64,000 nt of DNA from Streptomyces formicae (lineage in GTDB: Bacteria > Actinomycetota > Actinomycetes > Streptomycetales > Streptomycetaceae): the NCBI RefSeq assembly GCF_002556545.1, contig NZ_CP022685.1, positions 1,178,001 to 1,242,000 on the forward strand, written 5' to 3'. A program made the position numbers and the translations under genes. The first letter of the stretch is position 1. The number at the start of each line of letters is the position of its first letter. Below the pieces are notes generated by a model that worked only from the letters and a program-made list of their open reading frames with translations, did no database searches and was not told where the DNA came from. Below are positions 1 through 7,063 of this stretch, in pieces.

Positions 1-1660
1 TCCCCTGACCGTTCTCACCGCTCTGTCGTCGGACCGTCGCCGCGAGCGTACGGTGTCCGGCGCGCTCGGCGTCGACCACCCGCTGTTCGGGCAGGGCCCG
101 CTGCCACCATTCACCGGCCGCCGCGTCGGCCGCGGCGCGCAGGTCGACGAGGGCGGCGGTGAGGCGGCGGCGCGCGGGTTCGAGGGGCTCCGTTCCCGCG
201 AGCAGGGCCTCGGCGCGCTCCGTGGCGAGCGTCGCCGCGGCGAGGGCCCGCTCGATCTGGTCGCCCGCGCGCCGGTTGGTGACGGCGACGGCGGCGAGGA
301 TGCCGAGCAGCGCGCCCACCAGGGTGTCCACGACCCGGTCGACGATCAGTTCGCCGGGCTGCTGGAACCGTGCGAACTCGGTGACGAGCAGCGCCATCGG
401 CGTCACGCACACCGTGCCGAGCCAGTAGTTGCGGCCCATCAGCGCCTCCGCGCAGAAGGCGAGGACCAGGCAGCTGACGATCAGTTCGGCGTGGCCGAGA
501 TGCGCGAACGGAGCGACCGCGGCGAAGGCGAGGACACCCACGAGGTTGCCGACCACCCGCTGCACACCGCGGTTCCAGGTGAGCGTGACGTTCGCCTGAT
601 AGAGGGACGCCGCGGTGACGAGGGCCCAGTACGGACGCCCGATGCCGAGCGCGAGCGAGGCGTATCCGGCGAGCGCGCAGCCGACCGCGGTGCGCAGCGC
701 GATGGGCAGCAGCGGGGAGCCGGGGGCGAGCCGTCGCCACAGCGGCGTCCTCGGCCCGGCGAGTTCGACGTCGACACCGAGCAGTTCGTCGCGCTCCCCC
801 TGCCGTACGCCACGGGGGCGCGGGACGGCGCCGGTGCCGCGCAGCCCGGCTGCCCAGCCGCGCAGCTCGGCGGTGTCCGCGGCGGCGGGCACCGCGAGGG
901 CCTCCTCGGCGCGGACGACGAGGCGCTCCAGGGCGCGCCGGGCCGCACCGCGCGCCCCGGCGGCCAGCAGCGACTGCCAGGCGGCGTGCACGGCGCCCGC
1001 CGCGGCGGCGCGGGCCCGCTCGGTCGCGGGTCCCGTGGCGTCGGCGCGCGCGGCGTCGGCGTAGGCGGCCGCGGCGCCGAGCGCGCGGGCAGTGGCCCTG
1101 CGCTCGGGGCCGTGCGGACGCAGCAGGGCGGGTGCCATGCAGACGAGCCAGGCCACCGCGCCACCGGCGAGGGTCAGGGCGAGATGCCCGGGGACCTGGC
1201 CCAGGCTCTGCGGCGCGAAGAGGCTCGCCGAGCTGATGAAGGTGAAGATCAGGTGCCCGGGCGGCCCGATGCGGGTGGCGTCGCAGAGCGTCTTCTGCGC
1301 GGCGGCGAGGACCGCGCCGACCGCGACGAGGACGACGGCCGCCCCGGTCAGCGAGGCGGTGACCAGCGCGACGCCGATGCTCGCGGTCATCCCCAGGACG
1401 ACCCAGGCGAGCGCCCTCGCCCGGGCGGCGTACGGCAGGTTGTGGGCGTACAGCGCACAGAACCCTCCGGCCATCGCGTACATCACGAGATCGAGCCGCC
1501 CGACGGCGAGCAGCGTCAGGTTCGGTATCGCGGTGGCGACGACCACGCTGGAGGCGGGCTTGAACCAGATGTCGGAAGGGCTGCCCGGGCGGAGCACACC
1601 GGCGAGCGGGAGGCGGCGGACGCGTACGGGGCGGATCGGGGAGGGCGGTGCACTGCTCAT
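1..1660 (-). CDS. FUSC family membrane protein (aromatic-acid exporter-like), 3' end outside window
   Basis: The reading frame is open from the ATG at 1660 to the left edge of the window, at least 553 codons without a stop, so the C-terminus is missing. The protein has a hydrophobic N-terminal half (IPNLTLLAVGRLDLVMYAMA, then further segments), a long Ala/Arg-rich cytoplasmic stretch, and a second membrane block (LLPIALRTAVGCALAGYASL, then GRPYWALVTAASLYQANVTL and GVLAFAAVAPFAHLG). That duplicated layout is typical of fusaric-acid-resistance/FUSC proteins, which are thought to export aromatic or weak organic acids. The substrate cannot be told. It is divergent from the DUF5134 gene. No strong ribosome site precedes the ATG. 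Confidence 0.8.
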   Translation of the reverse strand, partial: MSSAPPSPIRPVRVRRLPLAGVLRPGSPSDIWFKPASSVVVATAIPNLTLLAVGRLDLVMYAMAGGFCALYAHNLPYAARARALAWVVLGMTASIGVALVTASLTGAAVVLVAVGAVLAAAQKTLCDATRIGPPGHLIFTFISSASLFAPQSLGQVPGHLALTLAGGAVAWLVCMAPALLRPHGPERRATARALGAAAAYADAARADATGPATERARAAAAGAVHAAWQSLLAAGARGAARRALERLVVRAEEALAVPAAADTAELRGWAAGLRGTGAVPRPRGVRQGERDELLGVDVELAGPRTPLWRRLAPGSPLLPIALRTAVGCALAGYASLALGIGRPYWALVTAASLYQANVTLTWNRGVQRVVGNLVGVLAFAAVAPFAHLGHAELIVSCLVLAFCAEALMGRNYWLGTVCVTPMALLVTEFARFQQPGELIVDRVVDTLVGALLGILAAVAVTNRRAGDQIERALAAATLATERAEALLAGTEPLEPARRRLTAALVDLRAAADAAAGEWWQRALPEQRVVDAERAGHRTLAATVRRQSGENGQG

Positions 1661-1859
1661 ACCCGAAAGCTTAGCAAGTGTTTTACCTGCAAATCATTTG
1701 AGGGGCGCGACGCCCCACCTCGCGCCCCGTCCCCCACGACTCGCACCACGACGCCCCTGCCCGCTCCCCCTGTGCTCCCGGTGCACCCCCGTGCGCTCGC
1801 GTACGGCGCGGCAGGCCCGGGCATCGACCCGACGACACCGTCGACTGGGGAGGTGCGCG

Positions 1860-2417
1860 GTGCACGGACCGGCGCAGGCCGGCTGGCTGCTCGTCACGCT
1901 GTGCGCGGCGACCGGGGCCTACTGTCTGCTGCGGATGCGCAGCCGCATCGAGGAACAGCGCCGCACCGCGGGCGGCGAGGCGCTCATGGGGTTCGCGATG
2001 GCCCTGATGGCCGTGCCCGCCGCGGTGGTGTCCCCGCCCCGCTGGGTCTGGCTCGCCTATGCGGCGGTGTTCGGCGCCGCGGCCCTGCGGTCCCTGTGGT
2101 CGGCCCGCACCGGCCGCCACCATCTGCACCATCTGATCGGCGCGTTCGCCATGGTCTACATGTCCCTCGCGATGACCATGACGCCCATGGCGCACGCGGG
2201 CCACGGCAGTTCGGGAGCGCCCGTCCTGACCGGCGTCTTCCTCGTCTACTTCGCCGTGTACGTGCTGCGCTCGGGCGCCCGCCTGGCCCCGGCCCGCACC
2301 GCCGCCGCCCCGGCGGGCCCCTCCGTACCGCTGGGCTGGGCCGACCGTCCCGAACTGGCCCTCGCCTGCCGGTTGTCGATGGGGATGGGGATGTTGGCGA
2401 TGCTGCTGACGCTCTAG
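1860..2417 (+). CDS. DUF5134 domain membrane protein
   Basis: A 185-residue integral membrane protein with about six hydrophobic segments, for example GWLLVTLCAATGAYCLL near the N-terminus and WVWLAYAAVFGAAALRSLW in the middle. The pattern matches actinobacterial DUF5134 proteins, whose function is unknown. It is rich in Met and His in the loop after the fourth segment (MSLAMTMTPMAHAGHG), which could suggest metal contact, but that is only inference. The GTG start was chosen because a GGGGAGG ribosome site lies about seven bases upstream; the frame is open further upstream but without a good site. Confidence 0.75.
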   Translation: MHGPAQAGWLLVTLCAATGAYCLLRMRSRIEEQRRTAGGEALMGFAMALMAVPAAVVSPPRWVWLAYAAVFGAAALRSLWSARTGRHHLHHLIGAFAMVYMSLAMTMTPMAHAGHGSSGAPVLTGVFLVYFAVYVLRSGARLAPARTAAAPAGPSVPLGWADRPELALACRLSMGMGMLAMLLTL

Positions 2418-2436
2418 GGACGGGGCCGGTCCCGTC

Positions 2437-3078
2437 TCAGCGCGAGATCAGCGAGGCCAGCGTGGTGAGACTGTCGATCTGCCAGTCCGCGGCCTCCGCC
2501 ACGGCCTCGTCCTGTGCCCACAGGTGACCCCACGGGCCCCTGCGGATGTGCGCCGTACGCAGACCGGCCTGGCGCGCGGGGAAGATGTCGTCGGCCGGGT
2601 GGTCGCCCACGTAGAGCGTCTCGCGCGGGCCCGCCTGGGACACCTCGAGCACCCGCGTGAAGAACGCGGGGTCCGGCTTCGCCACGCCCCAGTCACCCGA
2701 TGTGACGACGAGGTCGGCGGGCAGGTCGAGGTCGCGGAGGAGTTCGGCGGCGCGCGAGGTCTGGTTGCCCGCGACGATGACGCGGAGGCCGAGCTTCTGG
2801 AGACCGCCCAGGGCCGGGCGCACGTCCGGGTAGAGGTCGGTCTCGTCGAGGTGCTCGCCGCGGCCCGCCGCCTCGCGTGCGTGATAGGCCGAGGCGATGT
2901 CCATGTCCGGGCTGATCAGGCGCAGGGCGTCGGCGCCGTTCCCGCCGCGCGCGACCACGGCACCGACGAGCGCGGAGACGGTGTGGCGCGGCACCTGGAG
3001 CCAGTCGGCCCAGGAGGCCCAGTGGCGGTCGTCTTTGGTGAGGGTCTCGCCCACGTCGAACACGATGGTCTCGATCAT
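2437..3078 (-). CDS. HAD-superfamily hydrolase
   Basis: A 213-residue haloacid-dehalogenase-fold phosphatase. The N-terminal motif I is FDVGETLTKD, with the first Asp as the expected nucleophile; motif IV is the acidic VGDHPADD near the C-terminus, followed by the usual glycine-rich turn. Such proteins act on small phosphorylated metabolites in the cytoplasm; the substrate is not predictable. The ATG at 3078 places motif I close to the N-terminus as is normal for the family. An upstream ATG at 3147 is in frame but would add an arginine-rich leader not expected in the family. It converges on the DUF5134 gene with a 19-nt gap. Confidence 0.8.
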   Translation of the reverse strand: MIETIVFDVGETLTKDDRHWASWADWLQVPRHTVSALVGAVVARGGNGADALRLISPDMDIASAYHAREAAGRGEHLDETDLYPDVRPALGGLQKLGLRVIVAGNQTSRAAELLRDLDLPADLVVTSGDWGVAKPDPAFFTRVLEVSQAGPRETLYVGDHPADDIFPARQAGLRTAHIRRGPWGHLWAQDEAVAEAADWQIDSLTTLASLISR

Positions 3079-3293
3079 CACAGGGACATTACGGCGTCGG
3101 AGGGCCTCGGCGTCCCGCACGACTCGGCCGCACGGGTGAGGAGCCACCGAAGGAGCACCGCAGCTCGCGCAGGTGTTTGAAAGCAGGCGCGGTCGACCCC
3201 CGTGTACGTCTCACACCCGTTTCGTCCGTGGCGTCCGTCACTTGCGCGGACAGTCCATACCCCCGGGCCGCCCGGCCCTCATAGGCTGGCGGC

Positions 3294-4229
3294 ATGATGG
3301 TCCCCGTCGCGCTGTTGCTGCTGGGCGCGCTGACCGCCCTCCTCGCCCCGCGGATGCTCGCACGGGCCGACTGGCCGGAGCGCGAACCGGTGGTCGCGCT
3401 GTGGGCGTGGCAGTGCGTGGTGGCGGGTGTCCTGCTCTGTTGCGCGCTCTCGATGACGCTGAGCGCCGCCGCCGCGTGGCAGGCCGTGCGCGGCCACGTC
3501 TTCGCCCCCGCGCCGCACGCCGTCGTCGAGGCGTACGCGTTGCAGGCCCCGGGGCCCTGGGCCGCGGCCACGGCCGTGGTGCTGGCCTGCGGCGGCATCT
3601 GGACCGCGGCGATGCTGACCCGCGAGATCGTGCTCGCGCGCAGCCGCCGTTCCACCCGACGGGCCGAACTCCTGGAGCGCGCACCGCTGTTGCCCGGCGA
3701 GGAGCCCGGCGCCGACCGTCTCGTCGTCCTGGAGGGCGGGCGTCCCGACGCCTGGTGGCTGCCCGGGCAGGCGCCCCAACTGGTCATCACCACCGCCGCG
3801 TTGCGCCGCCTCAAGGGCCGCCAACTGGACGCGGTGCTCGCGCACGAGCAGGGTCACGCGCAGGCCAGGCACGACTGGCTCCTGCACTGCTCCGGCGCGC
3901 TCGCCTCGGGATTTCCTCAGGTACGGGTGTTCGCGGCGTTCCGCGACCAGATGCACCGCCTGGTCGAACTGGCCGCGGACGACGTGGCGTCGCGCCGTTT
4001 CGGCCGCCTGACGATCGCCCTCGCCCTGGTCGAACTCAACGAGGACCGGGGCGTGTTCGGCCCCTGCCCGACCCCGCAGGCGCACGTCCCGCAGCGCGTG
4101 CACCGGCTCCTCACGGCCCGCCCGCGCCTCACCGCGGGCCGCAGGCTGCGTCTGACGGCGACCGCGGCCCTGGTGCCGGTGATCCCGCTCCTGGTGACGT
4201 TCGTCCCGGGCCTGCGGGCCCTGGGCTAG
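3294..4229 (+). CDS. M56 family (BlaR1-like) membrane metallopeptidase
   Basis: A 311-residue membrane protein with three hydrophobic segments before a zinc-peptidase motif HEQGH at residues 184-188, and a final hydrophobic segment at the C-terminus. This is the layout of the M56 peptidase domain of BlaR1/MecR1 sensors, without a penicillin-binding sensor domain. In Streptomyces such proteins often lie next to a BlaI-type repressor gene; none is visible here within 1 kb on either side. The role is probably regulated intramembrane or membrane-proximal proteolysis; the target is unknown. The start ATG-ATG follows a GGCGGC stretch and lacks a strong ribosome site. Confidence 0.8.
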   Translation: MMVPVALLLLGALTALLAPRMLARADWPEREPVVALWAWQCVVAGVLLCCALSMTLSAAAAWQAVRGHVFAPAPHAVVEAYALQAPGPWAAATAVVLACGGIWTAAMLTREIVLARSRRSTRRAELLERAPLLPGEEPGADRLVVLEGGRPDAWWLPGQAPQLVITTAALRRLKGRQLDAVLAHEQGHAQARHDWLLHCSGALASGFPQVRVFAAFRDQMHRLVELAADDVASRRFGRLTIALALVELNEDRGVFGPCPTPQAHVPQRVHRLLTARPRLTAGRRLRLTATAALVPVIPLLVTFVPGLRALG

Positions 4230-4307
4230 CCCAGGACGCACCCGGGTTTCCCGCGACCCCCCTCCCCGGCATGGCCCCGACCCCGCCCCTTCGGCGAGGA
4301 TCACTTC

Positions 4308-5012
4308 ATGTACCCCGCGCCGCTCGACTCCCCCACCCGTCCCCCCGGTTACCGGGCCGCCCTCGTCGCCGCGCTGCTCTGCGTCCCTTCGGTCCTGCTG
4401 CTGCTCCTCGTCTCGTTCAAGTGGCGTCCGCTGCTGACCCTCGACGGCGACATCGCCCGTACGACGCACCGCTGGGCGGTCGCGGACCCCGACACCACGC
4501 AGACCTTCCGGGTCCTCACCGACTGGGTGTGGGACCCGTGGACGATGCGGGCGGTGTGCGCGCTGGCCTTCGGGTGGCTCGCGCTCCGCGGGGCGTGGTG
4601 GCTCGCCCTGTGGATCGCCGGTGCCTGCGCGGTGGGCTCGGTCGTGCAGCAGTCCCTCAAGGCGGCGGTCGACCGGCCGCGCCCGGTGTGGCCCGATCCC
4701 GTGGACTCCGCGCACTACGCGGCCTTCCCCTCGGGGCACGCCATGACGGCGACGGTCGTCTGCGGCCTGCTCCTGTGGCTGCTGCGCCGCTACGACGCCC
4801 GGCCCGCCGTGTGGCGCGCGGCGCTGGTCCTCGCGACCGTCTCCGTCGTGGGCGTCGGCCTCACCCGCGTCTGGCTCGGGGTGCACTGGCCGTCGGACGT
4901 ACTGGGCGGCTGGCTGCTCGGCGCGATGACGGTGGCGCTCGCCGTCTCTTCGTACGCGTACTGGCCCGACCGGCGCGGTGCCGACGGGACGGCGTCGGCG
5001 GCGCGGCGCTAG
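4308..5012 (+). CDS. PAP2-family phosphatase
   Basis: A 234-residue membrane phosphatase of the type-2 phosphatidic acid phosphatase family. The three catalytic motifs are present: KAAVDRPRP starting near residue 118, PSGH near residues 141-144, and the R-x5-H-x3-D type motif RVWLGVHWPSD near residue 187. Such enzymes dephosphorylate lipid phosphates or undecaprenyl pyrophosphate at the outer face of the membrane. The ATG is preceded by GGCGAGGATC, a plausible ribosome site. It lies 78 bp downstream of the M56 gene on the same strand, so co-transcription is possible. Which lipid is used is unknown. Confidence 0.88.
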   Translation: MYPAPLDSPTRPPGYRAALVAALLCVPSVLLLLLVSFKWRPLLTLDGDIARTTHRWAVADPDTTQTFRVLTDWVWDPWTMRAVCALAFGWLALRGAWWLALWIAGACAVGSVVQQSLKAAVDRPRPVWPDPVDSAHYAAFPSGHAMTATVVCGLLLWLLRRYDARPAVWRAALVLATVSVVGVGLTRVWLGVHWPSDVLGGWLLGAMTVALAVSSYAYWPDRRGADGTASAARR

Positions 5013-5065
5013 TGGGGGAGGTGGTGGCATCTTCCCCGCGTTCGGTGCGGTGGCACACGGGGGTT

Positions 5066-5094
5066 TTGCGCAGTTCCCCGCGCCCCTGAAGGGG
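5066..5094 (-). repeat. Copy of a recurrent Streptomyces intergenic sequence
   Basis: Read on the minus strand, the segment is a CCCCTTCAGGGG hairpin followed by GCGCGGGGAACTGCGC. The same string, with one or two changes, occurs on the plus strand at 11582-11620. I recognise this kind of sequence as common between Streptomyces genes; its function is not established. Here it lies just downstream of the PAP2 gene and could act as a terminator. Confidence 0.55.
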
Positions 5095-5167
5095 TCCCCC
5101 CGGTGGTCCGGTGCGGCTCCGTAGGGGCTGGGGTCGCGCTTCTGGTTCGGTCGTGGGGCGGGGCCGC

Positions 5168-5258
5168 GGCGGTATGTCCGTCCTCGCCGTCCCAGATGGC
5201 CGCCACACTCCGGGCACCTCGGAACGTGGCCACATGTGCTCCGGGCGGACATACCGCC
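5168..5258 (+). repeat. Hairpin-bounded element, copy 1
   Basis: A 91-nt unit bounded by a perfect 13-bp inverted repeat: GGCGGTATGTCCG at 5168-5180 and its complement at 5246-5258. Inside, CTCGCCGTCCCAGATGGCC follows the left arm and ATGTGCTCCG precedes the right arm. The central ~30 nt are not shared with copy 2. The unit is flanked on the left by GGGGCGGGGCCGC and on the right by ACGTCCCCTC, and both flanks recur around copy 2. There is no credible coding frame. The family is unknown to me. Confidence 0.75.
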
Positions 5259-5347
5259 ACGTCCCCTCCGGCCGAACGGCGACCGCGGCCCGGTGGGGGC
5301 CGGGAACCCCCGCCGGGGGGCGGTCGCGAGCGCGCGCGAGGGGACGT

Positions 5348-5439
5348 GGGGGTATGTGCGCACGGAGCACATAAGTGACTGGGGCAGGGAAGCAAGTCCG
5401 TTGGCGGTCATCTGGGGCGGCGAGTACGCACATACCCCC
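5348..5439 (-). repeat. Hairpin-bounded element, copy 2 (inverted)
   Basis: A 92-nt unit on the minus strand, bounded by a perfect 13-bp inverted repeat GGGGGTATGTGCG (5348-5360, complement 5427-5439). Compared with copy 1, the stem differs at two positions and both differences are matched by a compensating change in the partner arm. The inner blocks CTCGCCGCCCCAGATGACC and ATGTGCTCCG are shared with copy 1, while the middle differs. The two copies face each other across about 90 nt of GC-rich sequence that itself contains an inverted repeat. Confidence 0.75.
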
Positions 5440-5493
5440 GCGGCCCCGCCCCCCGACGAACCCAAGGCGCAAGACCCGCACCCACCTCACAAG

Positions 5494-5895
5494 CTAAGCC
5501 CCACACACCCCCGCACGATCGCAATACGGCTCGTTCCCGCTCCGCCCGCACCCGCACAACGTCACCCGCGTCTCGCGCGTCGCCTCCCCGCCCCCGGCGC
5601 GGACCCGCAGGTCGCCCCGCAGCACGATCCGGCCGTCGGTGAGGCGTTCCACCGATGTCTCGGTGGGTGGGGTCTCCCTGGTCCCGTCGGCCAGTGCGTA
5701 TTGGAGCGCGCCGGAAGGACAGCGCCTGACGACCTTGGCGACCTCGTCGGCGGGGGCCGCGTCGGGCGTGATCCAGGGGCGGCGGCCGGTGTCGAAGACC
5801 TGCGGAAGGCCCCGCACGCACTCCGCCGCGTGGATGCAGCGCGCCGCGTCGAAGGTGACGGTGACGGCGTCGCCTCGGTACGGCCGCGCGCTCAT
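5494..5895 (-). CDS. Ferredoxin-like (Fer4_19) domain fused to CDGSH iron-sulfur domain
   Basis: A 133-residue protein with two predicted Fe-S modules. The N-terminal half has Cys spacing of a divergent mono-cluster ferredoxin (ARCIHAAECV, then RRCPSGALQ). The C-terminal end carries CGCGRSGNEPYCD, the CDGSH-type signature with three Cys but Asn-Glu-Pro-Tyr-Cys-Asp in place of the usual Lys-Pro-Phe-Cys-Asp-x-x-His, and the motif's final His is not obvious. It probably works as a small electron-transfer or cluster protein in the cytoplasm. The start overlaps the stop of the DUF2630 gene by ATGA, so the two are translationally coupled. The gene converges on the hairpin-element region. Confidence 0.78.
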   Translation of the reverse strand: MSARPYRGDAVTVTFDAARCIHAAECVRGLPQVFDTGRRPWITPDAAPADEVAKVVRRCPSGALQYALADGTRETPPTETSVERLTDGRIVLRGDLRVRAGGGEATRETRVTLCGCGRSGNEPYCDRAGVCGA

Positions 5896-6137
5896 GACTG
5901 GTATCCCTCGACCTCCGCGACGGACCGCACCGTCACCTCGTCGGGGTCCTCGCCGAACTCGGTCTTCGCGCGCCGCCTGCGCAGAAGGTCCCAGCACTGG
6001 TCGAGCTCGCGCTCCAGGGCGGCGAGCCGCGCGTGTTCCGTGGGGACGTCGATCTCTCCCGCGGCGAGGGAGTCGCGGAGCTTCTTCTCGTCCTCGACCA
6101 TCGCCGTGATCCGGGTCAGGATCTGCTCTTGGTCCAT
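5892..6137 (-). CDS. DUF2630 family small protein
   Basis: An 81-residue, highly charged, probably helical protein beginning MDQEQILTRITAMVEDEKKL, with a repeated Glu/Leu/Arg pattern and RLAALERELDQCWDLLRRRR in the middle. This matches the short actinobacterial DUF2630 proteins of unknown function. A strong ribosome site (GAGGAGGG) lies nine bases upstream of the ATG at 6137. It is the first gene of a two-gene operon with the ferredoxin/CDGSH protein, which overlaps it by four bases. Confidence 0.72.
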   Translation of the reverse strand: MDQEQILTRITAMVEDEKKLRDSLAAGEIDVPTEHARLAALERELDQCWDLLRRRRAKTEFGEDPDEVTVRSVAEVEGYQS

Positions 6138-6342
6138 GTCGGTAACCCTCCTCGGCCCCCCGGCCCACTGTAAGGAGAGCGCACGGGATCGGCGAGGAGA
6201 GAGCAAGGGAGGGCCCGCGGCACCGCGCGTAGAACAGCCACAGAACGACCCGTGGGCAGGCAACACTCCCCCGCGGTGCTGCCTGCCCTCGAGCCGGCCC
6301 GACCCGCGCGGGAACCCGTGAAGAGTCCCCGTGGCGGGTGGT

Positions 6343-6360
6343 CTGAGTATATTGGCTCAG
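6343..6360 (+). promoter_or_regulatory. Putative operator upstream of the TetR gene
   Basis: CTGAG-N8-CTCAG inverted repeat, 26 bp upstream of the TetR start; its spacer contains TATATT, which could serve as a -10 element. The position suggests autorepression. The arms are short, so this is tentative. Confidence 0.4.
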
Positions 6361-6385
6361 GGCCAGTCAACGTAGGAGTTACAGA

Positions 6386-7063
6386 ATGTCCCCCCGTAGC
6401 CCATCGGTCAATGAAGAGTTGCGCAGGCGTTCCCGGGAGCGGCTGCTGCAGGCCACGGTGGAGCTCGTGAGCGAGCGGGGGTACGAGGCCACGAAGCTCG
6501 GCGACATCGCCGACCGGGCGGGTGCGGCCAGGGGCCTGGTGTCGTACTACTTCCCCGGCAAGCGCCAGCTCCTGCAGTCGGCGGTGCACCGTCTGATGCA
6601 CCTCACCCTCGCGGCGGCCCTCGACCGGGAGCCGCACACGGAGGACGGGCGGGAACGCCTGGCCAGGGCCGTCGACGCGATCCTGGGCCTGGCCGTGGAC
6701 CGACCGCGCCTCATGCGCACCCACATGGCCGGGATCCTCCAGGCGGAGGGCTTCGTCCAGTGCCCGGAACAGCAGCGCCTCGCCGAGCTGCTGCGCGACA
6801 CCGTCGAGCGCTACGGCTCCGCCGACGTCGACCAGGAGTACCCGCTGCTGCGCGCGCTCCTGATGGGCGCGGTGTTCGCCCTGCTCATGCCCGGCGCGCC
6901 GATGCCTCTTCCGGCGCTGCGCGCCGAGCTCTTCCAGCGCTACGACCTCGACTGGGACCTGGGCGTCCCGCCGGACGGGGCACCGCCCGGCGGAACGCAG
7001 CCGCGGCAGCCGCCCCGGCTCGCGGCCGGGGAGCCCTACGCGGTCGAGACTCAGTCGAAGTAG
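6386..7063 (+). CDS. TetR/AcrR family transcriptional regulator
   Basis: A 225-residue regulator. The N-terminal helix-turn-helix covers about residues 12-58 (RERLLQATVELVSERGYEAT, then IADRAGAARGLVSYYFPGKR), typical of TetR. The C-terminal two thirds is helical and should bind an inducer; the last 35 residues are Pro/Gly-rich and probably disordered. The ATG follows a TAGGAG ribosome site. A short palindrome at 6343-6360 could be its own operator. Its 3' end overlaps the convergent LVIVD gene by 13 nt. The neighbouring minus-strand DUF2630/Fe-S operon, transcribed divergently, is a possible target. Confidence 0.88.
   Translation: MSPRSPSVNEELRRRSRERLLQATVELVSERGYEATKLGDIADRAGAARGLVSYYFPGKRQLLQSAVHRLMHLTLAAALDREPHTEDGRERLARAVDAILGLAVDRPRLMRTHMAGILQAEGFVQCPEQQRLAELLRDTVERYGSADVDQEYPLLRALLMGAVFALLMPGAPMPLPALRAELFQRYDLDWDLGVPPDGAPPGGTQPRQPPRLAAGEPYAVETQSK

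Noticed and set aside
1662-1700. Regulator site upstream of the left FUSC gene (TTGC-containing repeats)
   Set aside because: The repeats are short and direct, with no clear palindrome, and no regulator gene is adjacent.
53-2527. Long plus-strand open frame opposite the FUSC and HAD genes
   Set aside because: It is low-complexity Arg/Gly/Ala-rich, crosses two real genes and is an antisense shadow of high-GC coding sequence. Many frames of this kind across the window were dropped for the same reason.
5103-5490. Short Cys-containing frames inside the hairpin elements
   Set aside because: The two copies are in opposite orientation and the frames are not conserved between them, whereas the stem pairing is.
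2000-6400. BlaI-type repressor partner for the M56 peptidase
   Set aside because: No BlaI/MecI-like winged-helix gene is present near 3294-4229.
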